From positions 2,108,001-2,172,000 of the forward strand of contig NC_004369.1 in the NCBI RefSeq assembly GCF_000011305.1: a stretch of 64,000 nt of DNA, in the 5' to 3' direction. The notes beneath the pieces were generated by a model that was not told the origin of the DNA, made no database searches, and worked only from the letters and a program-made list of their open reading frames with translations. The stretch is from Corynebacterium efficiens YS-314. GTDB taxonomy: Bacteria; Actinomycetota; Actinomycetes; Mycobacteriales; Mycobacteriaceae. The position numbers and the translations under genes were made by a program. This document shows, in pieces, positions 56,679 through 64,000 of this stretch. Numbering within the stretch: the stretch's first letter is position 1; every line of letters starts with the position of its first letter.

Positions 56679-57740
56679 TCAGGAGTTCTGACCACCGGGG
56701 TTGTTGCCGGTGTTGCCTGCCGGCGCGGAGGAACCGCGTGCGTTGAGTTCCTCCAGCTGGCCCTCGAGGAGGGACTTCAGGCGGGTGCGGTACTCACGCT
56801 CGAACACCTGAAGTTCAGCGATGCGGGTCTCCAGTGCGTTCTGCTGCTCCTTGACCGCTGCCATGGTCTCGGTGTGCTTACGCTCGGCATCAGCCTGCAG
56901 GGCGTTGGCCTTGTCCTCGGCCTGACGGATCTGCGCCTCGGCGCGTGCGGTGGAATCCGCGAGGGTGGCCGCGGATTTCTTCTCGGCTTCATCAACTAGG
57001 TTCTTGGCGCGTGCCTCGGCCTCATCGACGAGGTTCTTGGCACGTGCCTCGGCATCGGCGATCTGCTTCTCGGCGCGCTGACGTGCATCCTCGAGGGTCC
57101 GGTTGGAGCTCGTGTTCGCCTCGGAGATCTGCTTCTCGGCAGCTTCCCGGGCATCATCGAGCATCGACTTGGCCTCGGCGCGGGCATCGGAGGTCAGGCG
57201 GTCAGCCATCTCCTGCGCCAGTCCGAGCACCTTCGCGGCCTGCATGTGGGTGTCCACAGTGGCACCGCCGCTGGCCTCAGGCGCAGCTGCGGCTGCCGGG
57301 GTTCTACCGCCACTACCAGCGTTGGCCTTGGCCTTTTCAGCTTCCTCGCGTGCGGCCTTGGCATCAGCCTGGGCCTTCTGCAGCTGATCCTGGGCAGCCT
57401 TGGCATCATTCTGCGCCTTGGTGGCGGTCTTCTGCGCCTCATCAAGCTTGGTCTTATACTCAGCCCGGAGCTTCTCCTCGATTTCACGGCGCAGAGCGGA
57501 CTCATCAACACGTGGGGATCCGGAACCTGCACCGCCTGCTCCTGCGGGGGACCCGTCCTTCAGCTGAGTCTCAAGCTCCTCAACCCGCTGGGTGAGGTCA
57601 TCATTTTCCTCCTGGAGCTGGGCGAGGGTGTCCTCCACCAGATCCAGGAACTGATCAACCTCATCCTCGTTGTAGCCACGCTTGCCGATAGGCGGCTTAC
57701 TGAAAGCGACGTTATGCACATCAGCTGGAGTCAACGGCAT
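56679..57740 (-). CDS. divIVA: Polar growth protein DivIVA (Wag31)
   Basis: 353 residues. The N-terminal lipid-binding domain has [18 protein letters not shown], the conserved DivIVA crossed-loop region. A first coiled coil (about 30-60) is followed by a Gly/Ser/Pro break, then a very long coiled coil (about 85-330, interrupted by a Gly/Ala-rich stretch near 145-165) full of Ala, Glu, Lys and Asp with repeats such as [20 protein letters not shown]. It marks the cell poles and recruits the elongation machinery. GAAGGGA lies before the ATG; TAAGAT at 57832-57827 may be its -10 box. Confidence 0.96.
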   Translation of the reverse strand: MPLTPADVHNVAFSKPPIGKRGYNEDEVDQFLDLVEDTLAQLQEENDDLTQRVEELETQLKDGSPAGAGGAGSGSPRVDESALRREIEEKLRAEYKTKLDEAQKTATKAQNDAKAAQDQLQKAQADAKAAREEAEKAKANAGSGGRTPAAAAAPEASGGATVDTHMQAAKVLGLAQEMADRLTSDARAEAKSMLDDAREAAEKQISEANTSSNRTLEDARQRAEKQIADAEARAKNLVDEAEARAKNLVDEAEKKSAATLADSTARAEAQIRQAEDKANALQADAERKHTETMAAVKEQQNALETRIAELQVFEREYRTRLKSLLEGQLEELNARGSSAPAGNTGNNPGGQNS

Positions 57741-58173
57741 TAGCGGATTCCCTTCGATTTAACGGTGGCCCCAGGCATGGGCCGGGACTCGGCCGCGGGA
57801 ATCTCCCACGGCCGGAACTTCCATTCATCTTACTGACCTTCTCACGTGATTGTAGCCAGCAACCCACTTTTGCTCAGTTCACTCGCCGGTGAAATCCACT
57901 GGTGTCCCTGCAACCGGTGGACAGCTGGGCACGGGGTCGCGCACGACGGACACAATCACGAACGCACACAACCCTACTCCCCCCGGTCACAGAAAGGTCG
58001 TTTGAATGGCTATTTCCTCATGTCTTAGCGCCCCGGTGACGGAACCACCGTGCAGATGTGACGGCATCAACACTGGATAGAGACTTCAGGCCCGTGGTGG
58101 CAGGCGGATGGGGGTGTCCTGTGTGTCGGGTGTGCAGAATGGGGGTGATTTACGCATAAAACCCGCCTGCAGG

Positions 58174-58193
58174 TGACACCACCGGTGGTGTCA
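58174..58193. promoter_or_regulatory. Perfect 20-base palindrome downstream of yggT
   Basis: TGACACCACCGGTGGTGTCA without any spacer. Too symmetric for a good RNA hairpin loop; more like a binding site for a dimeric protein. Confidence 0.55.
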
Positions 58194-58215
58194 TCTACAG
58201 ACGGGGCGAACCTGT

Positions 58216-58236
58216 CCGGCGCGACCTGCGCTCCGG
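58216..58236 (-). terminator. Hairpin directly after yggT
   Basis: CCGGCGCG and CGCTCCGG pair at 7 of 8 positions around ACCTG, two bases beyond the yggT stop. No T tract. Confidence 0.45.
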
Positions 58237-58238
58237 GA

Positions 58239-58529
58239 TCAGAAGGGGATGAGGGTGACCAGGGCCCTGAGGATCGACAGACCGAAGAAGAGCACGATCA
58301 CGGAGATATCCAGGCGGATATTGCCCAGGGGCAGAGGGGGGATGATCCGGCGCAGCAACCTCACCGGCGGATCAGTCACCATGAAAATAGGCTCGGCGAT
58401 CACATAGAACCACTTGGGTGGTGAGAAGGACCGGGAAAATGACTGGATCATCTCAATGACAATGCGTGCGATCAGCACGTACATGTAGAGACTAATGATC
58501 CAGGCGATCAAAGTTGCAAATGTACCCAC
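58239..58529 (-). CDS. yggT: YggT-family membrane protein
   Basis: 96 residues from GTG 58529, which follows TAGACT (58543-58538) by eight bases; longer frames cross that promoter. Two hydrophobic regions (about 1-25 and 70-94) flank the family motif PPKWFYVIAEPIFMVTDPPVRLLRRIIPPL. YggT proteins occur beside sepF and divIVA throughout Gram-positives and are thought to help membrane or division organisation; no biochemical role is established. Confidence 0.9.
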   Translation of the reverse strand: MGTFATLIAWIISLYMYVLIARIVIEMIQSFSRSFSPPKWFYVIAEPIFMVTDPPVRLLRRIIPPLPLGNIRLDISVIVLFFGLSILRALVTLIPF

Positions 58530-58537
58530 GGGGAAAC

Positions 58538-58543
58538 AGTCTA
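58538..58543 (-). promoter_or_regulatory. -10 box of leaderless yggT
   Basis: TAGACT on the minus strand, eight bases before GTG 58529. Confidence 0.55.
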
Positions 58544-58818
58544 ACTGAACTTGGACGATGACGGTACCTGGTTGTCGCCCCGGCGCCACGCATGATGCAC
58601 ACGCCGGGGCCACGGCCCGGCGGTGGCACAAGCTGCACCGCCCAGCACGGCCCTGTGACGGGCACGGTCACCGGAAGCAGGAAGGGATGGGCCGGGTGAG
58701 ATAACCGATCACGCTGCACATGATTCGATCCCGCAGATAGCACACCCCGGCGCGCACCCATGACCACCCGTCAACCACTGGTGCCGATACCCGGTGTGGG
58801 ATGTGACCAGGCGGGGTT

Positions 58819-59286
58819 CTAGCGGATACGCGCGGCGCGTTCCAGCTCGGAGATGGAGATATCCGCGGTTTCCGGGATGATGGCGAAGTTCTCGCTGTCG
58901 AGTTTCTGCATCTTGCCACGCAGGGCGAAGCACAGGCCCGCGGCGAAATCGACGATGCGGCGTGCCTCCTCGCGGGTGAGACGGGACATGTCGAACACCA
59001 CCGCGTCACCGTCACGGAATGCCGCGCCGATTTCCTGGGCATCCTCGAAGGAGTTCAGGCCGACGGTGACGATGGTGGGCTGGTAGGCCCGCGGTGCCGA
59101 CGCAGGTGCCGGAGCCGGTGCGACCGGAACCGCCGACTGTGGCCTGGAGTACCCGTATTCCTGGTCGCGGTAGTCCGTGGCATAGGCGGCGTTGCCGTCG
59201 TAGCGGGGCTCGTCCTGGTAGTAGGCGTCATCGGCCTCGTATGGAGTGAGCCCGAAGAACTCCTTGGTCTTCTTGATCATTGACAT
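58819..59286 (-). CDS. sepF: Cell division protein SepF
   Basis: 155 residues. An N-terminal amphipathic helix (SMIKKTKEFFGL) for membrane binding, a Tyr/Asp-rich then Pro/Ala-rich linker, and the C-terminal SepF domain from about residue 68 (TIVTVGLNSFEDAQEIGAAF, VVFDMSRLTREEARRIVDFAAG). It tethers FtsZ to the membrane; corynebacteria lack FtsA, which makes SepF the main anchor. AAGGGA lies before the ATG. Transcribed with yggS and ftsZ upstream. Confidence 0.96.
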   Translation of the reverse strand: MSMIKKTKEFFGLTPYEADDAYYQDEPRYDGNAAYATDYRDQEYGYSRPQSAVPVAPAPAPASAPRAYQPTIVTVGLNSFEDAQEIGAAFRDGDAVVFDMSRLTREEARRIVDFAAGLCFALRGKMQKLDSENFAIIPETADISISELERAARIR

Positions 59287-59362
59287 GGCAGTTTCCCTTC
59301 ACCTGGAATGTCGTGTGGTCATGTGCAGCAGGGTGCGTGGACACCCTTGAAACTTTGTGTTC

Positions 59363-60067
59363 TTACGGTATCGGTCGGCTTCCCAGAATTTCTGTTCCGA
59401 CACGCACGATTGTAGAGCCATGCAGGATGGCTTCGGCAAGATCTCCAGACATACCGGCAGAAAATTCCATGTCTCTGTCAAAGTGTTGTTCCATACCTGT
59501 CAAAACCTCCCTGGCTTGGGAGAAGGCGGTGAGTGGATCCCACCCGAGTGGGGGTACACACATCAGCCCCGTCAGCGTCAGGTGGGGCGCTTCCTCCAGG
59601 GCCTGCGCCACCTCCATGGCGGTATCCGCGGCCACCCCGCCACGTGAGGTGTCACCGTCCAGGCTCAGCTGGATGAAACAGGGGAGCTTGTCGACGCTGC
59701 GGTCCCCCCGTTCCAGCGCGAGTCCCACGCCGCGGTCGAGCGCCTCCGCGAGGCGCACGCTGTCCACCGAGTGGACGGCCGCAGCCCACCGGGCGACGGC
59801 GTTCGCCTTCTTGGTCTGGATCTGCCCGATCATGTGGAACTCCATGGCCGGGAATTCCTGGTGTTTGGCCCGTGCCTCCTGTTCCCGGTTCTCCCCCACC
59901 GCGGTGATACCCAGTTCGTGGAGAATCCGGATGTCGCGCACCGGGTGGAACTTGGTCACCGGCAGCAGTGACACGCTCCCGGGAGGGCGACCGGCAGCCA
60001 CGGTCGCGTCGTCGATACGCTTTTTCACCCTGTCGAGGTTGGCCTGCAGTTCGCTGTGGCGTTCCAC
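59363..60067 (-). CDS. yggS: PLP homeostasis protein YggS (YlmE, PLPBP)
   Basis: 234 residues from GTG 60067, which follows the upstream stop without any gap (TAG GTG), so translation is coupled. The PLP-binding lysine is in LLPVTKFHPV; GENREQEARAKHQ, FHMIGQIQTKKANAVAR and SAGMSGDLAEAI are family landmarks, though GENR is usually GENY/GENRVQE. It has no known enzymatic activity and balances free PLP. A copy of the 11-mer GCTTGTCGACG lies inside (59686). Confidence 0.94.
   Translation of the reverse strand: MERHSELQANLDRVKKRIDDATVAAGRPPGSVSLLPVTKFHPVRDIRILHELGITAVGENREQEARAKHQEFPAMEFHMIGQIQTKKANAVARWAAAVHSVDSVRLAEALDRGVGLALERGDRSVDKLPCFIQLSLDGDTSRGGVAADTAMEVAQALEEAPHLTLTGLMCVPPLGWDPLTAFSQAREVLTGMEQHFDRDMEFSAGMSGDLAEAILHGSTIVRVGTEILGSRPIP
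59686..59696 (+). repeat. Copy of GCTTGTCGACG in yggS
   Basis: Exact plus-strand copy; on the coding strand it reads through Val-Asp-Lys-Leu. Confidence 0.6.
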
Positions 60068-60808
60068 CTAGACCATCTCCGGCAGCCAGATGACACCGGC
60101 CTGGCGCCCGGTGGTGCCCTGCCTGCGGTAGGAGAAGAAATCCTCGTCCTCGATGGTGCAGCGCGGGTCGGAGTCGATCATCTGGACGCCCAGGGCGAGC
60201 AGCTGTCGCAACAGACCTGCCCGGATGTCCAGTCCCGTGGTGCCCCTGGTGGTGCGGGTCAGGGAACCGGGCAGTTTCGCCTCGACATCCCGGGCCATCT
60301 GCTCGGGCACCTCATAGTGTTTGCCGGAGGCCGCGGCCCCCATGAGCGCGTGGATGTTCACCGGGGTGGCGCCGAGACCGACCATGGTCTCCACCGTCTT
60401 CTCCATGATGCCGTTGCGGGCACCCATGCGTCCGGCCTGGACGGCGGCGATGACACCGGCGTCGGTGTCGGATAACAGGACGGGTACACAGTCGGCGACC
60501 AGGACCGCCAGGGCCAGGTCGCGCTGGGTGGTGACCAGGGCATCGGTGGCCTCGACGGGACCCCCGTCGGCGGGGGGCTGGTCGATCACCGTGACGGTGT
60601 TGGAGTGGATCTGTTCCATGTAGACCACCCGGTTTGGGTCCAGACCGATGATGCCCGCCAACCGCGCACGGTTGGCCGCCACATGATCCGGATCATCACC
60701 CACGTGGTCGCCCAGGTTGAAGGAGTCATACGGGGATGGGGAAACCCCGCCCGCTCGGGTCGTGAAGACCTTGCGGACGGGGCGTGTGCGTGGGTCAAGA
60801 CTGTCCAT
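60068..60808 (-). CDS. pgeF: YfiH/PgeF-family protein (laccase-domain fold) lacking one metal ligand
   Basis: 246 residues from ATG 60808; the frame is open upstream into ftsZ but TAGACT (60821-60816) lies seven bases before this ATG. Family members hydrolyse misincorporated amino acids from peptidoglycan precursors or act as purine nucleosidases. MEQIHSNTV (His-68) and VADCVPVLL (Cys-107) supply two metal ligands, but the third, usually in VHAGWRG, reads VQAGRMG with Gln-124 (codon CAG). The C-terminal DEDFFSYRRQGTTGRQAGVIWL is normal. Placed directly after ftsZ, as in many Gram-positives. Confidence 0.9.
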   Translation of the reverse strand: MDSLDPRTRPVRKVFTTRAGGVSPSPYDSFNLGDHVGDDPDHVAANRARLAGIIGLDPNRVVYMEQIHSNTVTVIDQPPADGGPVEATDALVTTQRDLALAVLVADCVPVLLSDTDAGVIAAVQAGRMGARNGIMEKTVETMVGLGATPVNIHALMGAAASGKHYEVPEQMARDVEAKLPGSLTRTTRGTTGLDIRAGLLRQLLALGVQMIDSDPRCTIEDEDFFSYRRQGTTGRQAGVIWLPEMV

Positions 60809-60815
60809 GGGCACC

Positions 60816-60821
60816 AGTCTA
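60816..60821 (-). promoter_or_regulatory. -10 box of leaderless yfiH/pgeF
   Basis: TAGACT seven bases before ATG 60808, in the 25-base gap after ftsZ. Confidence 0.5.
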
Positions 60822-60833
60822 TTCCCCTTTCTC

Positions 60834-62126
60834 CTAACGGAGGAAGCTGGGGACATCCAGATCATCGCCGTTGTCACGGCGGTGGTCATCACGACGGTCG
60901 TCCCTGCGGTCATCGCGGCGGTCGTCCCTGCGGTCATCACGACGGAACTCACGCTCATCACCGCGGGTGAACAGGCCCCCGGAGCGGCTGTCATCGATGC
61001 GGTGGCGGGCACCTGCGGAACGGGACTCATAAGGATCAGCCTCGCGGGTGCCACCGAAGATGGATTCATTGCTCGGTGCCGGGGTTGCGGGCTCGCTGGC
61101 CGGGGCGGGAGCCGGGGTGCTGGTCTCATTGGCCGGTGCTCCCGCATCGGCGGTGCGGCGTTCCTGGGAGGCATGCGCACGGGCCGCATCGAAACCGGTG
61201 GCGATGACGGTCACGCGGACCTCGTCGCCCAGGTTGTCGTCGATGATGGTACCGAAGATGAGGTTGACGTCCTCGTCGGAGCGTTCCCGGACCATGGAGG
61301 CAGCCTGGTTGACCTCCATGAGGCCGAGGTCGGAACCACCGGCGAAGGACAGCAGCACACCGGTGGCACCGTCCATGGTGGCCTCCAGCAACGGGGAGTT
61401 GATGGCCTGCTCGGTGGCGGCCACGACGCGGTTGTCACCACGGGAGGACCCGACACCCATGAGGGCGGAACCCGCCTCGGACATGACGGAGCGGACATCG
61501 GCGAAGTCCACGTTGATCACACCCGGGATGGTGATGAGGTTGGTAATACCCTGCACACCGTTGTGCAGCACCTCATCAGCGGCACGGAAGGCCTCCATCA
61601 TGGACAGGTTTGCGTCACCGAGCTCCAGGAGACGATCATTCGGGATGACGATGAGGGTGTCACAGACTTCCTTGAGGGCTGCGATGCCCTCCTCCGCCTG
61701 GCGGGTACGGCGACGACCCTCGAACTCGAACGGCTTGGTCACCACACCGATGGTCAGTGCACCCATCTTCTTGGCGATGCCCGCTACAACGGGGGCGGCA
61801 CCGGTACCGGTGCCACCGCCTTCACCGGCGGTGACGAAGACCATGTCCGCGCCCTTGATGGTCTCTTCGATCTCGTTCTTATGATCCTCGGCGGAGGTTC
61901 GTCCCACCTCGGGGTTGGCGCCGGCGCCGAGACCACGGGTGGCCTCACGTCCGATATCCAACTTCACGTCCGCATCAGAGAACATCAGGGCCTGCGAATC
62001 GGTGTTCACCGCGATGAACTCCACGCCCTTGAGGCCCTCTTCAATCATGCGGTTGACGGCGTTGACTCCGCCGCCGCCCACGCCGACGACCTTGATCTTG
62101 GCGAGGTAGTTGTTCGGTGAGGTCAT
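60834..62126 (-). CDS. ftsZ: Cell division protein FtsZ
   Basis: Tubulin-like GTPase of 430 residues that forms the Z-ring. [18 protein letters not shown] and [18 protein letters not shown] bind GTP; the T7 loop is [12 protein letters not shown]. After residue 320 comes a disordered linker with five Arg-Arg-Asp-Asp repeats, and the C-terminal peptide [10 protein letters not shown] is the SepF-binding tail. The 241-base upstream region carries repeated AACCCTCA elements. RBS AAAGGCGAG is about 12 bases before the ATG. Confidence 0.98.
   Translation of the reverse strand: MTSPNNYLAKIKVVGVGGGGVNAVNRMIEEGLKGVEFIAVNTDSQALMFSDADVKLDIGREATRGLGAGANPEVGRTSAEDHKNEIEETIKGADMVFVTAGEGGGTGTGAAPVVAGIAKKMGALTIGVVTKPFEFEGRRRTRQAEEGIAALKEVCDTLIVIPNDRLLELGDANLSMMEAFRAADEVLHNGVQGITNLITIPGVINVDFADVRSVMSEAGSALMGVGSSRGDNRVVAATEQAINSPLLEATMDGATGVLLSFAGGSDLGLMEVNQAASMVRERSDEDVNLIFGTIIDDNLGDEVRVTVIATGFDAARAHASQERRTADAGAPANETSTPAPAPASEPATPAPSNESIFGGTREADPYESRSAGARHRIDDSRSGGLFTRGDEREFRRDDRRDDRRDDRRDDRRDDHRRDNGDDLDVPSFLR
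60895..60938 (-). repeat. 24-base period repeats coding RRDD in FtsZ linker
   Basis: CGGTCGTCCCTGCGGTCATC occurs at 60895-60914 and 60919-60938 on the plus strand, 24 bases apart, encoding the Arg-Arg-Asp-Asp runs on the minus strand. Confidence 0.85.
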
Positions 62127-62272
62127 GGTCTATGTCTCGCCTTTCGAAGAATTTGGTACACGTATGTCACATTAATAGCTAGATTTCTACTGGCCTTCGC
62201 CCCCTGGGCCGGTGACCTACTGGTCAGGGATAACCCCGGGCGAATGCCGACTATCCTCCATCATGAGTGAAA

Positions 62273-62335
62273 AACCCTCAGGAATGTCGGACATCCGGGG
62301 CGGCGTGTCGAACCCTCAAGTCTGACTTTAGGGTT
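62273..62335. promoter_or_regulatory. AACCCTCA repeats and dyad between ftsQ and ftsZ
   Basis: AACCCTCA at 62273-62280 recurs at 62311-62318 as part of an inverted repeat AACCCTCAAGT / ACTTTAGGGTT (62311-62335, 10 of 11 matches, 3-base centre). Upstream of ftsZ; could be an operator or the ftsQ terminator. Confidence 0.5.
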
Positions 62336-62367
62336 GTTGTACTGCGCAAACACCCCGCCCCGCCACT

Positions 62368-63036
62368 TTAGCGGACTGTCACCATCGACGGTGAGCTGAT
62401 GTTCCACCGCTGCCCCTCGCGCTGTACGACGGTGGACAACGCAACAGCCTTGTCATGGTTGTTCTCCGAGGAACCCCAGTACACCTCCCGGCCGTCGGTC
62501 AGCCGCAGGAGGACATCAAACTGGTCGGGGGCCTCGATCGTGGCGATGATATTCCTCAACTCAGGGTCGTAATCATCGATGGCACGGATGATGTCGATGA
62601 CCGCCGGGAGCACCTCGGGATCATCCTCACGGATGCCGGTCACCTCCACCGTCCCGACAGGTGGCGTGCCGACCACAATGGGCTGGCCCTCGGTGTCGAT
62701 GATGTGCTCACCGTCCGGCCGTCGGATGAATACCGCCGCCTCGCGTTCGGTGAGGGTGATCTCCACGGTGGACGGCAACCGGCGGTTGAGGGTGACCGAG
62801 GATACCCACGGCATCTCCGCGATCGCGTGGGCAGCCCCGGTCGCATCGATGCGCAGGAGGTTGTCCCCGGCGGTGATACCGGAGACCTCCCGGGCCACCT
62901 CGGTGTCGGTGCGCACGGCACCGTTGATCTCGATGGATTCCACCTTGAACACCGGAACGAACCACGCCACCGCAGCGGCGATAGCCACCAGCGCGATCAC
63001 CACGGTGGTCACCAGGGCGATGGCTTTCTTCGACAT
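62368..63036 (-). CDS. ftsQ: Cell division protein FtsQ
   Basis: 222 residues: short cytoplasmic start (MSKKAIA), one membrane helix (about 7-30), a POTRA domain (FKVESIEINGAVRTDTEVAREV, NLLRIDATGAA, VSSVTLNRRLPSTVEITLTERE) and the FtsQ beta domain (DQFDVLLRLTDGREVYWGSS). It links early and late divisome proteins. It starts six bases after the murC stop, so the two are co-transcribed; 241 bases separate it from ftsZ. Confidence 0.95.
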   Translation of the reverse strand: MSKKAIALVTTVVIALVAIAAAVAWFVPVFKVESIEINGAVRTDTEVAREVSGITAGDNLLRIDATGAAHAIAEMPWVSSVTLNRRLPSTVEITLTEREAAVFIRRPDGEHIIDTEGQPIVVGTPPVGTVEVTGIREDDPEVLPAVIDIIRAIDDYDPELRNIIATIEAPDQFDVLLRLTDGREVYWGSSENNHDKAVALSTVVQREGQRWNISSPSMVTVR

Positions 63037-63042
63037 CGCGGT

Positions 63043-64000
63043 CTATCCCCGGAGCCGGTCGAGGATCTCCGGCGCGAGCATGGTCACGGATCCCGCCCCC
63101 ATGGTGAGCACGATGTCAGCCGGCCCGGCGATCTCCGCGATGCGGTCGGGTACCGCACTGAAGTTGGGTTCATAGGACACCGGGATGGTCATCTCGTCGG
63201 TGATCACCCTGGAGGTGACCCCCTCCACCGGCTTTTCGCGGGCACCGAAGATCTCCAGGAGCACGGCGGCGTCGGCAAGCGAGAGTGCCCCGGCGAATTC
63301 TCGGGCGAACTCGAGGGTCCGGGAGTACAGGTGGGGCTGGAACGCCACGATCACGCGTCCCTCCCCCGCCGCATCGACCCGCTCGCGGGCCGCCTTCAAC
63401 ACGGCCTCCACCTCGGTGGGATGGTGCGCGTAGTCATCGTAGACGCTTGCGCCGTCGAATTGACCACCCCGGACGGTGCCGTGGTATTCGAACCTGCGGC
63501 GCACGCCCGAGAAGTCGCTGAGGCCGGCCGCGAGCTTGTCGAGGTCCGCCCCCAGGAGGTACCCGGAGAGCAGGGCGGCCGCGCCGTTGAGCACCATGTG
63601 GTTACCCGGGATCTGGAGAATGATCTCCACCTCCCGACCGTCGATGTCCAGCACTGCATAGGTGCCTTCGGCAACCACCCGGGAGGAGAGGATCGTCGCC
63701 TTCACCGGCACCGTCGGGTGCGCAGCCACCGCATCGACGGTGCCGTAGCCCACCGCGTTGATCCCCCGGGCCACCGCCCGCTCCCCCAGCGCCGCGGCGC
63801 CGGGATCATCAAGGCACACCACGAGGGTGCCACCCGGGGTGAGGCGGTCGGCGAAATCTTCAAAAACCTGGAAATACGCCTCGGGGGTTTTGAAGAAGTC
63901 CAGGTGATCAGGCTCGATGTTGGTGACCACGGCGATCTCCGGGGTGTAGCGCAGCAACGAGGCATCGGATTCATCGGCCTCGGCCACGAAGGCCTCACCG
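63043..64000 (-). CDS. murC: UDP-N-acetylmuramate-L-alanine ligase MurC (5' end outside window)
   Basis: Adds L-Ala to UDP-MurNAc in peptidoglycan synthesis. The visible 318 codons cover the central and C-terminal domains: [14 protein letters not shown] and [13 protein letters not shown] of the ATPase core, [46 protein letters not shown] and FQPHLYSRT. The N-terminal UDP-binding domain and start lie beyond base 64000. It continues the dcw cluster into ftsQ. Confidence 0.97.
   Translation of the reverse strand, partial: GEAFVAEADESDASLLRYTPEIAVVTNIEPDHLDFFKTPEAYFQVFEDFADRLTPGGTLVVCLDDPGAAALGERAVARGINAVGYGTVDAVAAHPTVPVKATILSSRVVAEGTYAVLDIDGREVEIILQIPGNHMVLNGAAALLSGYLLGADLDKLAAGLSDFSGVRRRFEYHGTVRGGQFDGASVYDDYAHHPTEVEAVLKAARERVDAAGEGRVIVAFQPHLYSRTLEFAREFAGALSLADAAVLLEIFGAREKPVEGVTSRVITDEMTIPVSYEPNFSAVPDRIAEIAGPADIVLTMGAGSVTMLAPEILDRLRG

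Larger units (their letters stand above)
57741..58238. other. 498-base region upstream of divIVA, no gene seen
   Basis: Holds the divIVA promoter (TAAGAT, 57832-57827, minus, leader about 80 bases) and, next to yggT, two inverted repeats (58174-58193 and 58216-58236). A GTG frame at 57846-58028 has no ribosome binding site or coding character. Confidence 0.5.

Noticed and set aside
57846..58028. 60-residue frame upstream of divIVA
   Set aside because: GTG start without ribosome binding site, Cys/His/Trp-rich chance composition and poor codon character.

Overview
The window reads as a high-GC Corynebacterium chromosome, closest in gene content and order to what I remember of C. glutamicum and C. 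efficiens. The grounds are the hisDCB-orf-orf-hisHA-impA-hisF arrangement, the ileS-divIVA-yggT-sepF-yggS-yfiH-ftsZ-ftsQ-murC division block, TreYZ/GlgX trehalose metabolism, a eukaryote-like IleRS behind a T-box, and many start codons placed directly after a TAnnnT -10 box (leaderless transcripts). It looks like core chromosome. I see no phage, insertion sequence, CRISPR array, tRNA or rRNA.

Layout. 1-9.1 kb: histidine biosynthesis on the minus strand in two blocks (hisD-hisC-hisB-small membrane protein-MFS, then hisH-hisA-impA-hisF), with one MFS gene inserted on the plus strand. 9.5-13.2 kb: a two-YbjN-domain protein, a membrane protein, a MerR/TipA-type regulator and a lipoprotein. 13.3-16.5 kb: a TetR regulator and glycogen debranching enzyme GlgX. 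16.5-20.2 kb: a siderophore/haem/cobalamin-type ABC importer with an adjacent HxlR regulator. 20.6-31.3 kb: an exonuclease-BRCT protein, an unknown protein, treY, a small alarmone synthetase, a 43-residue ORF, a flavin monooxygenase, an S4 protein, a YigZ protein and treZ. 31.3-42.7 kb: ilvA, a secreted protein, a MetE-like enzyme, dnaE, rarD, the lspA-pseudouridine synthase-membrane protein operon and a lipoprotein. 42.7-52.7 kb: an ABC-F ATPase with an apparent leader-peptide attenuator, an MTB12-like lipoprotein, a drug-type ABC exporter, asparaginase, DinB, an RhtA-like exporter and a glycine-tailed secreted protein. 52.7-64 kb: ileS and the division genes into murC.

How they work together. 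GlgX (debranching), TreY and TreZ lie within 18 kb and form the glycogen/maltodextrin-to-trehalose route; in this genus trehalose also carries mycolic acids to the envelope. DivIVA, SepF, FtsZ, FtsQ and MurC belong to the growth-pole and septum machinery. LspA serves the lipoproteins encoded nearby.

The signals most worth a second look are: the ABC-F leader (sigma-A promoter, leaderless five-residue ORF, terminator-like hairpin, and leader sequence complementary to the ABC-F Shine-Dalgarno); an 11-mer, GCTTGTCGACG, present seven times on both strands; a YfiH/PgeF protein lacking the third metal-ligand histidine; a 43-residue amphipathic ORF with its own RBS and terminator; and several long near-perfect palindromes beside regulators and enzymes. 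All calls come from reading the sequence; no database search was possible.
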